DNA of 5,302 bases, taken from Dehalococcoidia bacterium (lineage in GTDB: Bacteria; Chloroflexota; Dehalococcoidia; Dehalococcoidales; JAUWZL01). Each line of letters opens with the position of its first letter. Within the stretch, counting starts at the first letter, position 1. Location: the NCBI GenBank assembly GCA_030615305.1, contig JAUWZL010000047.1:1-5302 (forward strand), in the 5' to 3' direction. Position numbers and translations under genes: made by a program. Below, in pieces: positions 5,168-5,302 of this stretch. The notes below the pieces were generated by a model. It was given only the letters and a program-made list of their open reading frames with translations, had not been told where the DNA came from and searched no databases.

Positions 5168-5302
5168 TTATTCCATTGCCAATACGTGGCAGCCTTCGGT
5201 GGTAAGGCATTCTTCATTTGTGCGCCCGGTATGGTCATTGGGTCCCTCAACGGGGAACTCCTGCTCCCCCATACCCGGACCATGACAAGTCAAACAGAGG
5301 CC
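5168..5302 (-). CDS. c-type cytochrome, C-terminal fragment (5' end outside window)
   Basis: On the minus strand an open frame enters from the right edge and gives 44 residues before TAA 5168-5170. It begins with a canonical heme c attachment motif, C-L-T-C-H (residues 3-7, bases 5282-5296), followed by G-P-G-M-G-E and then N-D-H-T-G-R-T-N-E-E (22-31). That phrase is typical of the stretch before the next heme site in multiheme cytochromes, and His24 could be a distal ligand. The next site reads C-L-T-T-E-G-C-H (32-39), a C-x5-C-H, not C-x-x-C-H, and the protein ends five residues later. Heme proteins of this type are exported and act in electron transfer outside the cytoplasmic membrane. The gene lies immediately upstream of the ccm operon on the same strand and is a likely substrate of it. 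Subfamily and number of hemes cannot be judged from this tail. Confidence 0.75.
   Translation of the reverse strand, partial: GLCLTCHGPGMGEQEFPVEGPNDHTGRTNEECLTTEGCHVLAME

Overview
The window carries a nearly complete System I (Ccm) cytochrome c maturation operon on the minus strand, read right to left as ccmE, ccmF, ccmA, ccmB, ccmC and a small ccmD. The ccmD gene (48 codons) starts inside the ribosome-binding context of the ccmC stop. The operon is flanked by two genes cut by the window edges: the tail of a c-type cytochrome upstream on the same strand, and the tail of a rhomboid-family membrane protein arriving from the other side on the plus strand.

Layout: 2-163 (+) rhomboid C-terminus; 178-324 (-) ccmD; 331-993 (-) ccmC; 1021-1692 (-) ccmB; 1689-2426 (-) ccmA; 2427-2552 a 126-base gap with a good internal promoter candidate and a hairpin next to the ccmA start; 2553-4469 (-) ccmF; 4488-4880 (-) ccmE, starting at GTG; 4881-5167 intergenic, with a probable ccmE promoter and a perfect 12-bp inverted repeat just downstream of the cytochrome gene; 5168-5302 (-) cytochrome C-terminus.

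How the genes work together: CcmA (ATPase) and CcmB (membrane subunit) with CcmC, helped by CcmD, load heme on the chaperone CcmE outside the cytoplasmic membrane. CcmF then transfers heme to CxxCH cysteines of exported apocytochromes such as the one encoded next door. CcmE here has Cys in place of the usual heme-binding His (C-x-x-x-Y instead of H-x-x-x-Y), and no CcmG, CcmH or CcmI lies in the window. This fits the variant Ccm system known from Desulfovibrio and several archaea. CcmF keeps all four expected histidines and its WWD motif, so the system looks functional.

The host is a bacterium judging by Shine-Dalgarno sites and sigma70-like promoters, of moderate GC content and likely rich in multiheme cytochromes, as in an anaerobic respirer. 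A Chloroflexota (Dehalococcoidia-like) or deltaproteobacterial-type lineage is my guess; the sequence alone does not settle it. I see no mobile element, CRISPR, tRNA or rRNA. The points most worth a second look are the Cys-type CcmE, a CX5CH motif in the neighbouring cytochrome, and the regulatory-looking ccmF-ccmA gap.
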